Below are positions 17,231-26,695 of a stretch of 64,000 bases of DNA, one piece after another. The notes under the pieces were generated by a model that saw only the letters and a program-made list of their open reading frames with translations, did no database searches and was not told where the DNA came from. Origin of the DNA: Paracoccaceae bacterium (GTDB lineage Bacteria > Pseudomonadota > Alphaproteobacteria > Rhodobacterales > Rhodobacteraceae); NCBI GenBank assembly GCA_027492585.1, contig JAPUEK010000089.1:1-64000 (forward strand), in the 5' to 3' direction. The translations under genes and the position numbers were made by a program. Positions within the stretch are counted from its first letter, which is position 1, and each line of letters opens with the position of its first letter.

Positions 17231-18175
17231 ATGCCGACGGAAACGAGCCAGCACAGTACGAGGATCGAAGCTGCCCTCAGCGGCGGGCAGGCGGCGCGTT
17301 CGGCGCTTGCCGCCTCCTGGGCGCGTTCGGCGCGGCTTCACGGGCTTTCCCCGTCGCAACGCCCCAAGGCCGCGCGCATGACCGAACGGGAACTTTCGGT
17401 GGCCCGCGACCAGATGGGCGCGCTCCTCAGTGCGGCTTCCTCCCATCTTGATCGCCTGTTCCAGGTGGTCGGTGGCCTTGGTGCCTGCGTCGTGCTGGCT
17501 GACGCGCAGGGGGTAGCGGTGGACCGGCGCGGCAACAGCGGCGAGGATCGGGAGTTCGAGGAATCCGGTCTCTGGATCGGCACAGGCTGGTCGGAGGCGG
17601 ATGCCGGGACCAACGGGATCGGCACCTGTCTGGTGGAGGGGCGGGCCGTCACCATCCACCGCGACCAGCATTTTCTGGCGCGCAACATCGGGCTGAGCTG
17701 TTCCTCCGCCCCGGTGCATGATCCGTTCGGGGTGCTGACTGCGGTGATCGACGTGTCCACCGCGCGCGCTGATCTGCCGGATGGCATCGCCACGCTGATC
17801 GCCCATACCGTGACGGAGGCGGCCCGCAAGGTGGAGGCGGATCTCTTCCATGCCCAGTTCCGCAAGGCGCGGATGGTGCTGGTGCCGGGTCTGGACAGGG
17901 GCCTCGCGGCGCTTCTGGCTGTCGATGCCGATGATCTGGTCGTGGGCGCGACGCGCGCGGCGCGGCAGCATCTGAACCTTTCCGGCGATCTGGCGGCGGC
18001 GCCACGGCCGTTGTCCGACCTTCTGGATCTCGAAAGCCACGACCGCCCCGAGGATGGGGAGCGCGCCGTGATCGCCCGCGCTCTGGCCAGAGCCGGGGGC
18101 AATGTGACGGCGGCGGCACGGGCGCTCGGCGTCTCCCGCGCAACCTTGCATCGCAAACTGGGGCGTTCCGAGTAA
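17231..18175 (+). CDS. GAF-Fis transcriptional regulator without AAA+ domain (AcoR-related)
   Basis: A 314-residue regulator. The N-terminal GAF sensor (about residues 50-190) contains LGACVVLADAQGVAVDRRG and W-S-E-A-D-A-G-T-N-G-I-G-T, and it is followed directly by a Fis-type helix-turn-helix at the C-terminus (NVTAAARALGVSRATLHRKL). AcoR-type activators normally carry a sigma-54 AAA+ ATPase between these parts. It is absent here, so the protein cannot act as a sigma-54 activator and probably works with sigma-70. ATG at 17231 follows GGGGGAG. It lies 139 bp upstream of the aldehyde dehydrogenase gene it presumably controls. Confidence 0.85.
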   Translation: MPTETSQHSTRIEAALSGGQAARSALAASWARSARLHGLSPSQRPKAARMTERELSVARDQMGALLSAASSHLDRLFQVVGGLGACVVLADAQGVAVDRRGNSGEDREFEESGLWIGTGWSEADAGTNGIGTCLVEGRAVTIHRDQHFLARNIGLSCSSAPVHDPFGVLTAVIDVSTARADLPDGIATLIAHTVTEAARKVEADLFHAQFRKARMVLVPGLDRGLAALLAVDADDLVVGATRAARQHLNLSGDLAAAPRPLSDLLDLESHDRPEDGERAVIARALARAGGNVTAAARALGVSRATLHRKLGRSE

Positions 18176-18192
18176 GGATCTTGCGCCGGACT

Positions 18193-18224
18193 GTCGCAGA
18201 TTTGCGACGTTGCTGCGTTGCAGC
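18193..18224. promoter_or_regulatory. Two adjacent palindromes upstream of the aldehyde dehydrogenase gene
   Basis: GTCGCA (18193-18198) and TGCGAC (18203-18208) form a perfect inverted repeat with a 4-base spacer. GCTGC (18212-18216) and GCAGC (18220-18224) form a second one directly after. No T run follows, so operator sites fit better than a terminator. The GAF-Fis regulator encoded just upstream is the obvious candidate ligand-responsive binder. Confidence 0.5.
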
Positions 18225-18314
18225 CCTGACCGACCCCCGTGACCGACTCGGTCTCAGCCTCCAGTCTCTTGGGCAGGGCCGCCAGGGAGGGCGGTCGTTC
18301 AGGAGGAGAAGATC

Positions 18315-19832
18315 ATGACCAAGATGGAATCGCTGGCCATGCAGGCCGCGCCCTTCAAGAAGCGCTATGAGAACTTCATCGGCGGCGAATGGGTCGCCCC
18401 GAAATCCGGCCGCTACATGGAAAACATCTCGCCCGTCACCGGCGCGGTGGTGTGCGAAGTGGCACGCTCGGATGCGGCCGACATCGAGCGCGCGCTCGAC
18501 GCCGCCCATGCCGCCCGCAAGAAATGGGGGGAAACCTCGACCACGGAGCGGTCGAACATCCTGCTGAAGATCGCCGACCGGATCGAGCAGAACCTCGAAG
18601 CCATCGCCATCGCCGAAACCTGGGACAACGGCAAGCCGCTGCGCGAGACGCTGGCCGCCGACATTCCGCTGACCATCGACCACTTCCGCTATTTCGCCGG
18701 GGCGATCCGGGCGCAGGAAGGCTCGATCGGCCAGATCGACAATGACACCGTGGCCTATCACTTCCACGAGCCGCTAGGCGTCGTCGGCCAGATCATCCCG
18801 TGGAACTTCCCGATCCTGATGGCGGCGTGGAAACTCGCTCCGGCGCTGGCGGCCGGCAACTGCGTGGTGCTGAAGCCTGCGGAACAGACCCCGGCCTCGA
18901 TCCTCTACCTGATGCAGTTCATCGAAGACCTGCTGCCGCCGGGCGTGCTGAACATCGTCAACGGCATCGGCGAAGAAGCGGGTGCGGCGCTGTCGTCGTC
19001 GAAGCGCATCGCCAAGATTGCGTTCACCGGCTCTACCCCGGTCGGCAAGATGATCATGAAGGCCGCCGCCGACAACCTGACCAACATCACGCTGGAACTG
19101 GGCGGCAAGTCGCCGAACGTGTTCTTCGCCGACGTGATGAACGAGGATGACGCCTTCCTCGACAAGGCGCTCGAAGGCTTTGCGATGTTCGCGCTGAACC
19201 AGGGCGAGGTCTGCACCTGCCCGTCGCGCGCACTGGTTCAGGAATCGATCTACGACCGGTTCATGGAAAAGGCCGTCAAGCGGGTTGAAGCCATCGTCGC
19301 CGGCGATCCGCGCGTCGGCGCCACGATGATCGGCGCGCAGGCCAGCCAGGAGCAGTACGACAAGATCAGCTCCTATCTGGAGATCGGCCGCAAGGAAGGC
19401 GCCAAGGTGCTGACCGGCGGGGCCGTCAACCACTTCGGCGGCGATCTGGCCAAGGGCTTCTACATCCAGCCGACGATCTTTGAAGGCAACAACAAGATGC
19501 GGGTCTTCCAGGAGGAGATCTTCGGGCCGGTGGTTTCGGTGACGACCTTCAAGACGCTGGACGAGGCGCTGGAGATCGCCAACGATACCGTGTTCGGTCT
19601 GGGGGCGGGCGTCTGGAGCCGCGACACCAACACCGCCTATCGCGCCGGTCGCGGGATCGAGGCGGGCCGGGTCTGGACCAACTGCTACCATGCCTATCCG
19701 GCGGGGGCGGCCTTTGGCGGCTACAAACAGTCCGGCATCGGGCGCGAGACCCACAAGATGATGCTCGACCACTATCAGGAGACGAAGAACCTGCTGGTCA
19801 GCTATTCGCCGAACAAGCTCGGCTTCTTCTGA
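18315..19832 (+). CDS. exaC: NAD-dependent aldehyde dehydrogenase (ExaC-like)
   Basis: A 505-residue class of aldehyde dehydrogenase used for acetaldehyde and other short aldehydes from alcohol oxidation. The catalytic Cys is in Q-G-E-V-C-T-C, the general base Glu in L-E-L-G-G-K-S-P-N, the NAD-binding turn is F-T-G-S-T-P-V-G, and P-W-N-F-P-I-L-M lies in the cofactor domain. AGGAGGAG precedes the ATG. Together with the GAF-Fis regulator upstream this matches the ExaC/AcoD type seen in ethanol and acetoin metabolism. No alcohol dehydrogenase is adjacent. Transcription ends at the hairpin repeat at 19853. Confidence 0.92.
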   Translation: MTKMESLAMQAAPFKKRYENFIGGEWVAPKSGRYMENISPVTGAVVCEVARSDAADIERALDAAHAARKKWGETSTTERSNILLKIADRIEQNLEAIAIAETWDNGKPLRETLAADIPLTIDHFRYFAGAIRAQEGSIGQIDNDTVAYHFHEPLGVVGQIIPWNFPILMAAWKLAPALAAGNCVVLKPAEQTPASILYLMQFIEDLLPPGVLNIVNGIGEEAGAALSSSKRIAKIAFTGSTPVGKMIMKAAADNLTNITLELGGKSPNVFFADVMNEDDAFLDKALEGFAMFALNQGEVCTCPSRALVQESIYDRFMEKAVKRVEAIVAGDPRVGATMIGAQASQEQYDKISSYLEIGRKEGAKVLTGGAVNHFGGDLAKGFYIQPTIFEGNNKMRVFQEEIFGPVVSVTTFKTLDEALEIANDTVFGLGAGVWSRDTNTAYRAGRGIEAGRVWTNCYHAYPAGAAFGGYKQSGIGRETHKMMLDHYQETKNLLVSYSPNKLGFF

Positions 19833-19852
19833 GGGCGGGTGTGTGACCCGGC

Positions 19853-19911
19853 GGGTCCGGGGGTTCACCCCCCCGGACCCTCTGCGGGATGCTTTTGCAT
19901 GGTGGAAGGAA
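19853..19911. repeat. Intergenic hairpin repeat, copy D (divergent form)
   Basis: A perfect 11-bp stem GGGTCCGGGGG (19853-19863) / CCCCCGGACCC (19870-19880) with a 6-base loop is followed by TCTGCGGGATGCTTTTGCAT and GGTGGAAGG. The tail loosely matches that of copies A to C. It lies between the convergent aldehyde dehydrogenase and regB genes. Confidence 0.6.
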
Positions 19912-19952
19912 CAGGGTTTCTGTTCCGGGCCGGGCGGTTTCGCCCGGCTTTC

Positions 19953-21323
19953 TCATATGATCCGGGCGTTTTCGCCGAGGCGCTGGCCGCTGGTGGAAGC
20001 GATGGCGGAGAGGGGCCAGATCACTTCGACGATGGCACCGCTGCGGTCCGGGCGCTCGTCCGGTGTCAGGAAGGGATCGGCGGCATTGGCAAAGGACAGC
20101 TCCGCCCCGGTGCGCTCAAGCAGGGTCTTGGCGATGAACAGCCCGAGACCCATGCCCTCGTAGCCCGGCCGCGCGGCATCGCGGCGCGAGCGCACGAAGG
20201 GATCGCCGATCCGGCCGATCACCTGCGGCGGATAGCCGTCGCCGTCGTCGATGATGCGGACGGTGACGCTGCCTGTGGTCCATTCGGCGTCGATCCAGAC
20301 ACGGGAATGGGCGAAATCCACGGCATTCTGCACGAGGTTGCGGAGGCCGTGGATCACCTCCGGGGAACGCAGGATGGTTGGTTCGCGCTCCTCCTCGGTC
20401 GCGGGATCAAGGGTGAAGATGATCTCCTTGCCGCGGGCCAGATGCGGTTCCGCCGCTTCGCGCAGGACGGCGCCGAGCGGAGCCTGCTTCATTTGCAGAT
20501 CGTCTTTGCCGGCCTTGCCCATGGATCGCAGGATGTCGCGGCATCTGTCGGCCTGATCGCGGATCAGCCTTGCATCGTCCTGCAGGTCGGGTTTGTCCTC
20601 CAGCTCGTCGATCATCTCGGCGCTGACCAGTTTGATCGTGGCCAGTGGCGTGCCGAGCTCATGTGCGGCGGCGGCCACCACGCCGCCGAGGTCGGTCAGC
20701 TTCTGTTCGCGGGCAAGGGCCATCTGCGTCGCCAGGAGGGCATCGGACATGGAATGCATCTCCGTCGCCACGCGGCGCGAATAGAGACCGAGAAAGGCGA
20801 TCCCGATGACGAGGGCGAGCCAGAAGCCGAACTCGAACAGCGCCGGAACCCGGAGGGCCGTGCCGTCGTCAAGATGGAGCGGGATGTTGACGCGCGCGAT
20901 CAGCGTCACCATGACCACGGCCAGAGAGCCGATGATCAGCGTCGCCCGCAGATGGAGCGCGGAGGCGGAGACGGAGACGGGCGCGAGGATCAGCAGCACG
21001 AAGGGGTTGGAGAGGCCGCCGCTCAGGAACAGCAGGAAGCAGAGCTGGGCGAGGTCGAAGATCAGCGTCAGCAGCGCCTCGGTTTCGGTGAGGCGCTTGT
21101 TGGGCGGGAAGATGTAGATCGAGACGAGGTTGGCGATGATCGCGGAGCCGACGGCCAGATAGCAAAGCCCCAGCGGCAGGGCAAAACCATACCAGCGATC
21201 CGCCACGGTGATCGCAACGAGCTGCCCGGTGACGGCCATCCACCGCAGCAAGAGCAGGGTCCGCAGCCGCAGCCAGTCGCTGCGCTCCGGGCGGAGATAG
21301 GGGCTGTGGCTTTCTGTCACCAT
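19953..21323 (-). CDS. regB: Redox-responsive sensor histidine kinase RegB/PrrB
   Basis: A 456-residue inner-membrane kinase with about six N-terminal helices. It controls the switch between aerobic and anaerobic energy metabolism through RegA. The quinone-sensing heptapeptide G-G-L-S-N-P-F is at 102-108, the phosphoacceptor is His221 in A-H-E-L-G-T-P, and the redox Cys is Cys261 in Q-A-D-R-C-R-D-I-L, matching Cys265 of the Rhodobacter capsulatus protein. HATPase motifs NLVQNAVDFA and G-M-G-L-G-L-F-I-A-K are intact. ATG 21323 is chosen by alignment with known RegB. It is divergent from senC, 82 bp away. Confidence 0.97.
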   Translation of the reverse strand: MVTESHSPYLRPERSDWLRLRTLLLLRWMAVTGQLVAITVADRWYGFALPLGLCYLAVGSAIIANLVSIYIFPPNKRLTETEALLTLIFDLAQLCFLLFLSGGLSNPFVLLILAPVSVSASALHLRATLIIGSLAVVMVTLIARVNIPLHLDDGTALRVPALFEFGFWLALVIGIAFLGLYSRRVATEMHSMSDALLATQMALAREQKLTDLGGVVAAAAHELGTPLATIKLVSAEMIDELEDKPDLQDDARLIRDQADRCRDILRSMGKAGKDDLQMKQAPLGAVLREAAEPHLARGKEIIFTLDPATEEEREPTILRSPEVIHGLRNLVQNAVDFAHSRVWIDAEWTTGSVTVRIIDDGDGYPPQVIGRIGDPFVRSRRDAARPGYEGMGLGLFIAKTLLERTGAELSFANAADPFLTPDERPDRSGAIVEVIWPLSAIASTSGQRLGENARII

Positions 21324-21405
21324 CGGGTCGCGGGGCCTTGCGGTCGGGAGCGGATTGTTAAGGGTGCTGCGAAGTGCGATCAATGTGCAAGGGCAGTTCG
21401 GAGGG

Positions 21406-22029
21406 ATGATGATGAGGATATACGCGGCACTGGCGGCGGCGGCTGTTGCGGGCCTGATCGGCGGCTCGGCGCTTTATGTCTATCTGCGCCAGAGCAACGA
21501 TACCTTCGCGGATTGCCGGGCGGGCGCCGTGGGCGGGGGCGATATCGGCGGGGCCTTTACGCTGGTCGATTCCACCGGAAAACCCGTGACCGACAAGGAT
21601 GTGATTACCAAACCCTCCCTTGTCTATTTCGGCTATACATTCTGCCCGGATGTTTGCCCTCTCGATAATATGAGAAATGCCGAAGCGGTTGATATTCTCG
21701 AAGAAAAGGGGCTGGATGTGCAGCCCGTCTTTATCACCATCGACCCGGATCGGGATACGCCCCAGGTTGTGGGGGAATTTGCCGCCAATCTTCATCCGAA
21801 GATGATTGGCCTGACGGGAAGCCCGGATCAGATCAAGGCGGCGTCTCTGGTTTACAAGACCTATTACAAGAAGCAGGAGGATGGCGGAGAGTTTTACCTC
21901 ATGGACCATTCGACCTTTACCTATCTGGTTCTGCCGAAAGCCGGGTTTGTCGATTTCTTCCGGCGGGATGAAACCTCGGAGGCAATGGCGGGCCGGGTCG
22001 CCTGTTTCCTTGAGAAAGGCGCAGGTTGA
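21406..22029 (+). CDS. senC: SCO/SenC/PrrC copper chaperone
   Basis: A 207-residue thioredoxin-fold protein with an N-terminal membrane anchor (IYAALAAAAVAGLIGGSALYVYL). Copper ligands are Cys80 and Cys84 in F-C-P-D-V-C-P and His168 in L-M-D-H-S-T. It delivers copper to cytochrome oxidase and influences RegB signalling in Rhodobacter. Three consecutive ATG codons (21406, 21409, 21412) follow GGAGG; the third has the best spacing, so the true start may be 21412. It lies 61 bp upstream of regA on the same strand. Confidence 0.95.
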   Translation: MMMRIYAALAAAAVAGLIGGSALYVYLRQSNDTFADCRAGAVGGGDIGGAFTLVDSTGKPVTDKDVITKPSLVYFGYTFCPDVCPLDNMRNAEAVDILEEKGLDVQPVFITIDPDRDTPQVVGEFAANLHPKMIGLTGSPDQIKAASLVYKTYYKKQEDGGEFYLMDHSTFTYLVLPKAGFVDFFRRDETSEAMAGRVACFLEKGAG

Positions 22030-22090
22030 GCGGGTTTGACCCCGGCTCAGATGCATCCTAGACTCGCCAAATTGCGAGGGGAGAACCGAC

Positions 22091-22645
22091 ATGGTTGACG
22101 ACATTGGCGCGGAACTGGGGCCGGACCGGACGCTGCTTCTGGTGGACGACGATGAGGCCTTCGTCAAGCGTCTGGCCAAGGCCATGGAAAAGCGCGGCTT
22201 TCAGCCGGAAACGGCGGCAAGCGTCGCCGCTGGCCGTGCCATTGCCACGGCACGGCCCCCCGCCTATGCCGTGGTCGATCTGCGGCTGGAGGATGGTAAC
22301 GGGCTCGATGTGGTGGAGGCGCTGCGCGATCGGCGGCCAGATTGCAGGATCGTGGTGCTGACCGGATATGGCGCCATAGCAACCGCCGTAGCGGCCGTGA
22401 AGATCGGCGCCACGGATTATCTTTCCAAGCCCGCCGATGCCAACGAGGTCACGCAGGCCCTGCTTTCCAGAGGCGAGGTTTTGCCGGAACCGCCGGAAAA
22501 CCCCATGTCCGCCGACCGGGTGCGTTGGGAACATATCCAGCGTGTCTATGAAATGTGCGACCGCAATGTTTCTGAAACCGCGCGTCGGCTTTCCATGCAT
22601 CGGCGTACGCTTCAGCGTATTCTTGCAAAACGAAGCCCCAAATAA
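22091..22645 (+). CDS. regA: Global redox response regulator RegA/PrrA
   Basis: A 184-residue response regulator with an N-terminal receiver and a C-terminal Fis-type helix-turn-helix. Phosphorylation is at Asp63 (V-V-D-L-R-L-E-D), with acidic residues D19-D21, Thr91 and Lys113 completing the site. Cys156 in Y-E-M-C-D-R-N-V matches the redox Cys known in RegA. The DNA-binding segment VSETARRLSMHRRTLQRILA matches the highly conserved RegA family. Length is exactly that of the Rhodobacter proteins. It controls photosynthesis, CO2 and N2 fixation, and respiration in relatives. No photosynthesis genes are in this window. Confidence 0.98.
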   Translation: MVDDIGAELGPDRTLLLVDDDEAFVKRLAKAMEKRGFQPETAASVAAGRAIATARPPAYAVVDLRLEDGNGLDVVEALRDRRPDCRIVVLTGYGAIATAVAAVKIGATDYLSKPADANEVTQALLSRGEVLPEPPENPMSADRVRWEHIQRVYEMCDRNVSETARRLSMHRRTLQRILAKRSPK

Positions 22646-22717
22646 ATCCTATTCTTGAGTTTCGGTTTTTGCCCGCCTAAAAGGGGGCGACGAAACCTTA
22701 ATGGATATAGCTTTCCC

Positions 22718-23029
22718 ATGGATCTCAATTCTCTGTCGCTCAAGGAACTCAAGGATCTTCAGGCGCAGGTTACCAAGGCAATAGCATCTTACGAAGACCG
22801 CAAGAAGCGTGAGGCGCTGGCTGAACTGGAAGAGAAAGCCCGCGAGATGGGCTTCTCGCTGGCGGAATTGACCGGGGTCGCGCCGGTTGGTCGCAAGCGT
22901 GCGCCGGCCGCTGCCAAATATGCCAATCCTGCCAACCAATCCGATACCTGGTCGGGCCGTGGCCGCAAGCCGCGCTGGTTCGAAGCAGCCCTCGCCGCCG
23001 GGAAGTCGCCGGAAGACCTGCTGGCCTAA
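22718..23029 (+). CDS. hvrA: H-NS family trans-acting regulator (HvrA-like)
   Basis: A 103-residue nucleoid protein. The N-terminal half is a coiled-coil oligomerisation region (LSLKELKDLQAQVTKAIASY and following charged helix), and the C-terminal DNA-binding motif is T-W-S-G-R-G-R-K-P-R-W-F. In Rhodobacter capsulatus hvrA lies just after regA and tunes photosynthesis genes to light and nif genes to ammonium. The same position here supports orthology. Its stop codon overlaps that of the convergent HD-domain gene by 4 bp, so there is no room for a separate terminator. Confidence 0.9.
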   Translation: MDLNSLSLKELKDLQAQVTKAIASYEDRKKREALAELEEKAREMGFSLAELTGVAPVGRKRAPAAAKYANPANQSDTWSGRGRKPRWFEAALAAGKSPEDLLA

Positions 23030-23622
23030 CCGCAGGCGGCAAGAAGCTCTTCGTGCCGGCGCACATAGTCGGCACGAACGTCAGCGGGGGGGCGGAGGCG
23101 GATTTCCAGCCCCTCCAGCAATGCCGGAGCGGGGCGGCCGAAAAGCTTGTCGGCCTCACCTTCGGAAAAACCGGCAATCTGCACGGCTTCCAGCCAGGCG
23201 GAGATCTTGTCGGCGGCCTTGATCGCTTTCTTCACGGCCACCGGCAGCATTGCAGGCAGGCCGAAGCGCAGATGCACGGCCGCCGAAAGCCGCTGATCCA
23301 GCTCGCCATAGCTCGGTCCCACGGCGGATTTCACCGGGCTGATCATGTCACCGATCACATATTCCGGGGCGTCATGCAGCAACGCCGCAAGCCGCCATTT
23401 CGGTGGGGCGGGCTCCTGTCGGGCGAAGATCACCTCCACAAGCAGCGAGTGTTCGGCAACCGAATAGGCGAAATCGCCGCGGGTCTGGCCGTTCCAGCGG
23501 GCAACGAAGGCGAGGCCATGGGCGATGTCCTCGATCTCTATATCCATCGGTGTCGGGTCGAGCAGGTCAAGCCTGCGCCCCGACAGCATCCTCTGCCATG
23601 CCCTTGGTTGTGCCTTTGCCAT
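23026..23622 (-). CDS. HD-domain phosphohydrolase (YfbR-like)
   Basis: A 198-residue metal-dependent hydrolase. HD-superfamily ligands are seen as H in S-V-A-E-H-S-L-L, the pair in A-L-L-H-D-A-P-E, and a downstream D in A-A-D-K-I-S-A-W. The layout matches YfbR/HDDC-type nucleotidases, which dephosphorylate deoxynucleoside monophosphates; the substrate here is inferred. It ends tail to tail on hvrA and lies 54 bp after the GT8 gene on the same strand. Confidence 0.85.
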   Translation of the reverse strand: MAKAQPRAWQRMLSGRRLDLLDPTPMDIEIEDIAHGLAFVARWNGQTRGDFAYSVAEHSLLVEVIFARQEPAPPKWRLAALLHDAPEYVIGDMISPVKSAVGPSYGELDQRLSAAVHLRFGLPAMLPVAVKKAIKAADKISAWLEAVQIAGFSEGEADKLFGRPAPALLEGLEIRLRPPADVRADYVRRHEELLAACG

Positions 23623-23676
23623 CTCGCCCCCCGTTTCGACAGGATGGCGGAGCGGCCTGTCAGGCTCAAGCGGCTT

Positions 23677-24609
23677 TTAGAGCCGCAGATGCCATTCGTC
23701 GCGGAACCGCCCGAGGCCATGGGCAAAGATCTTCCGCCTTTTGCCGTGGCGGATCAGATCGCGCACCAGCAGGTCCAGCGCGATCAGGCGGGGTTCCGGC
23801 GGCGGGGGCAAGGTATCCGCCATCTCCGGCAGGAAATCGCGGAAGAAGGCCGCGTAGCTGTCCCGGAAGCGGGTGTCATAGGCCTCCTGCCTATCGGCCC
23901 AGGGCTTCTTGTTGCCGAGGAAGTGCCGGAACCGCACCGGAAAGGCGCGGGGGACGAAGGGCATCGACTGGTTCCATTGCCAGTTCCAGGCCGGTGACAG
24001 TTCTGCGAACCGGCCGCGCAGGGCCACGTTCAGCATCGACTGGTCATGCAGGTGCATGGCCTCCGGCGTCTCGCGGGCGACGGCGAGGCAGCGATCATAG
24101 AGCCCCGTCCGCTGCCAGGCCGCACAGTCGATCAGCAGCACGCCGCCGTTGAGGTAAGGCGCTGCCGGCCAGCCGAGCGCCCTGTATTCCTGGGCGTGGA
24201 AGCCCGGTTCCAGAAATTGCAGCGTGTCACGGCTGGCGGCAACGGCGTGATCCCCCATCGGCAGCCGCAGAAGGCGGTCGATATCGCCGCCCTCCATGAA
24301 AACATCGGCGTCGAGGCAGAGCATCCGCCGGTATTGCCCGGCGAGCAGGGCCGGAAAGGCCAGCTTCAGATAGGTTGCGCGCGGCAGGCGCTTCAGGGGC
24401 AGATCATCGGGCATCATCCCTGCCGGGGCCTGAACGAAGCGCAAACCCTCCCGCAAGGCCCAATCCGGCGGGTCGAGGGCCTCTTCGCTGCCGATCAGGA
24501 TATCGAACTGCCGCTTGGGGCAATGGACGAGAAGTTGCCGTGCAAGATGCAGCACATAGGGCAGGTAGCGGGAATCGCAGGACAGGAGAATCGCGCAGTC
24601 GAATCCCAT
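23677..24609 (-). CDS. Glycosyltransferase family 8 protein
   Basis: A 310-residue retaining glycosyltransferase of the GT-A fold. The metal-binding DxD motif is M-L-C-L-D-A-D-V-F, and [10 protein letters not shown] and L-H-D-Q-S-M-L-N are conserved GT8 segments. The protein is cytoplasmic with a basic C-terminus ([15 protein letters not shown]), as in lipopolysaccharide-type galactosyl- or glucosyltransferases. The acceptor is unknown. The ATG at 24609 has GGAG 11 bases upstream. It diverges from ahcY with 109 bp between starts. Confidence 0.85.
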   Translation of the reverse strand: MGFDCAILLSCDSRYLPYVLHLARQLLVHCPKRQFDILIGSEEALDPPDWALREGLRFVQAPAGMMPDDLPLKRLPRATYLKLAFPALLAGQYRRMLCLDADVFMEGGDIDRLLRLPMGDHAVAASRDTLQFLEPGFHAQEYRALGWPAAPYLNGGVLLIDCAAWQRTGLYDRCLAVARETPEAMHLHDQSMLNVALRGRFAELSPAWNWQWNQSMPFVPRAFPVRFRHFLGNKKPWADRQEAYDTRFRDSYAAFFRDFLPEMADTLPPPPEPRLIALDLLVRDLIRHGKRRKIFAHGLGRFRDEWHLRL

Positions 24610-24718
24610 GGCACCGCTTCTCCGATACTCCCGTCCGCCAGCCCTGCGCGGCGAGCGATTGTCCATATCGCCTGCAAATGCTATCTGCCAGCAAAATCAG
24701 GATCAAGGAGCACGGCAC

Positions 24719-26107
24719 ATGCCGAAGGATTATGTCGTCAAGGATATCGGGCTGGCGGAATTCGGCCGCAAGGAACTGACCATCGCGGAAACCGAAATGC
24801 CGGGCCTGATGGCCTGCCGCGAGGAATTCGGCGCGTCCAAACCGCTGAAGGGCGCGCGGATTGTCGGCAGCCTGCACATGACGATCCAGACCGCCGCGCT
24901 GATCGAGACTTTGGTTGCGCTGGGTGCCGATGTGCGCTGGGCCTCCTGCAACATCTTCTCGACGCAGGATCACGCCGCCGCCGCGATCGCCGCCGCCGGG
25001 ATCCCGGTCTTTGCCGTCAAAGGCCAGACCCTGACCGAGCATTGGGACTACCTCGACCGTTCGTTCATGTTCCCCGAGGGCGCGAACATGATCCTCGACG
25101 ATGGCGGCGATGCGACGCTCTATGTGCTTCTAGGCGCGCGGATGGAGGCCGGCGAGGATGTGCTGGCGGTGCCTCAGTCCGAGGAAGAAGAAGTCATCAA
25201 GCTTCAGATCCAGAAACGGATCAAAGCCTCGCCGGGCTGGTTTGCCAAGACCAAAGCCGCCATCAAGGGCGTGTCGGAGGAGACGACCACCGGGGTTCAC
25301 CGGCTTTATGATCTGCACAAGAAGGGCCAGCTTCCCTTCCCGGCGATCAACGTCAACGACTCGGTCACCAAATCGAAGTTCGACAACAAGTACGGCTGCA
25401 AGGAATCGCTGGTCGATGGCATCCGCCGCGCAACGGATACCATGATGGCAGGCAAGGTCGCCGTGGTCTGTGGCTATGGCGATGTGGGCAAGGGCTCTGC
25501 CGCGTCGCTTCGCGGCGCGGGTGCGCGGGTCAAGGTCACCGAGGTCGATCCGATCTGCGCCCTGCAAGCCGCGATGGACGGCTACGAGGTGACGCTGCTG
25601 GAGGATGAGGTGGCAACCGCCGACATCTTCATCACCACCACCGGCAACCGCGACGTGATCCGGCTTGAGCATATCCGCGAGATGAAGGATATGGCCATCG
25701 TCGGCAACATCGGCCACTTCGACAACGAGATCCAGGTGGCCGCCCTGCGGAACCACAAATGGACCAACATCAAGGAACAGGTGGATATGATCGAGATGCC
25801 CTCGGGCAGCCGGATCATCCTTCTGTCCGAAGGCCGTCTTCTGAACCTCGGCAATGCCACCGGCCACCCGTCCTTCGTGATGTCGGCCTCCTTCACCAAT
25901 CAGGTGCTGGCGCAGATCGAGCTCTGGACCAAGGGTGCGGAATACGCACCAGGGGTCTATATCCTGCCGAAAGCGCTGGATGAGAAAGTGGCGCGTCTGC
26001 ATCTCAAGAAGATCGGCGTGAAACTCACGGAGCTTCGCAAGGAGCAGGCCGACTACATCGGCGTGAAAGTCGAAGGCCCCTTCAAGGCCGAGCATTACCG
26101 CTACTGA
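24719..26107 (+). CDS. ahcY: S-adenosylhomocysteinase
   Basis: A 462-residue NAD-dependent enzyme that splits S-adenosylhomocysteine into adenosine and homocysteine, removing the inhibitory product of methyltransferases. The cofactor loop is G-Y-G-D-V-G-K-G, the substrate region includes L-H-M-T-I-Q-T-A, and the C-terminus ends F-K-A-E-H-Y-R-Y as in the family. AAGGAG lies nine bases before the ATG. ahcY near regA-hvrA is a known Rhodobacter arrangement. I do not see an SAH riboswitch in the 109-bp leader. A hairpin follows at 26127. Confidence 0.98.
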   Translation: MPKDYVVKDIGLAEFGRKELTIAETEMPGLMACREEFGASKPLKGARIVGSLHMTIQTAALIETLVALGADVRWASCNIFSTQDHAAAAIAAAGIPVFAVKGQTLTEHWDYLDRSFMFPEGANMILDDGGDATLYVLLGARMEAGEDVLAVPQSEEEEVIKLQIQKRIKASPGWFAKTKAAIKGVSEETTTGVHRLYDLHKKGQLPFPAINVNDSVTKSKFDNKYGCKESLVDGIRRATDTMMAGKVAVVCGYGDVGKGSAASLRGAGARVKVTEVDPICALQAAMDGYEVTLLEDEVATADIFITTTGNRDVIRLEHIREMKDMAIVGNIGHFDNEIQVAALRNHKWTNIKEQVDMIEMPSGSRIILLSEGRLLNLGNATGHPSFVMSASFTNQVLAQIELWTKGAEYAPGVYILPKALDEKVARLHLKKIGVKLTELRKEQADYIGVKVEGPFKAEHYRY

Positions 26108-26126
26108 TCCGGCGGATCTTCCCCTC

Positions 26127-26152
26127 AAAGCCCGGCCATCGCGCCGGGCTTT
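26127..26152 (+). terminator. Terminator hairpin after ahcY
   Basis: AAAGCCCGGC (26127-26136) pairs perfectly with GCCGGGCTTT (26143-26152) around a 6-base loop, 20 bp after the ahcY stop. Only a short T stretch follows. Confidence 0.8.
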
Positions 26153-26265
26153 GGCTTTAGGGGGAAGCGCGGGTGACAATTCCCTTTGTGCTGGTGGCGC
26201 CATGGCCTAAACTCGGACGGCACCACTGCCGGCCAGACCGGTCATTTAACGATGGGGACAGTAAG

Positions 26266-26607
26266 ATGGGCAAAAGAGACGATCTGATCGCGCAATATGC
26301 CGAGGATCTGAAGACGAAGTGCAAGGTCACGCCGGACATGGCGCTGCTGACCAAGGTGACGATTGGTTGCGGTCCCGCGATTTATGACAATGACGCCCAG
26401 ACCGTCGCCGCGAGCCAGGCTTCGGAGCTTGAAACGATCAAGAAAAACTTCCTGATCAAGAAGCTCGGCCTCGCCGATGGTCCGAAACTGGATGAAGGCA
26501 TCGCCGCCGCCATCGACACCTACGGCAAGTCGGAGCGCAACAAGTATCGCGCCGTCTTCTACTATCTGCTGGTGAAGCATTTCGGCAAGGAAGCCGTCTA
26601 CGGCTGA
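26266..26607 (+). CDS. DUF2853 family protein
   Basis: A 113-residue soluble, lysine-rich protein (MGKRDDLIAQYAEDLKTKC, ending KYRAVFYYLLVKHFGKEAVYG) that matches the DUF2853 family, common in alphaproteobacteria and without a known role. ATG at 26266 follows GGGGACAGTAAG. It is a single-gene unit with terminator hairpins on both sides (26127-26152 and 26648-26679). Confidence 0.85.
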   Translation: MGKRDDLIAQYAEDLKTKCKVTPDMALLTKVTIGCGPAIYDNDAQTVAASQASELETIKKNFLIKKLGLADGPKLDEGIAAAIDTYGKSERNKYRAVFYYLLVKHFGKEAVYG

Positions 26608-26647
26608 CGCCAAAGGCAAAAACCGATATGGCGGACATTGCCATTTC

Positions 26648-26679
26648 CTGAAAGCCGCGCAATGCTGCGCGGCTTTCAG
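26648..26679 (+). terminator. Strong hairpin terminator after the DUF2853 gene
   Basis: A perfect 14-bp stem CTGAAAGCCGCGCA (26648-26661) / TGCGCGGCTTTCAG (26666-26679) with a 4-base loop. It ends 17 bp before the next start codon, so it also forms the 5' boundary of the MFS gene. Confidence 0.8.
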
Positions 26680-26695
26680 TGCATAAGGCCTTCCC

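Noticed and set aside
24610-24718. Possible SAH riboswitch before ahcY
   Set aside because: The leader between the GT8 and ahcY starts is only 109 bp, part of it shared with the divergent promoter, and I could not find the conserved SAH riboswitch core or its stems.
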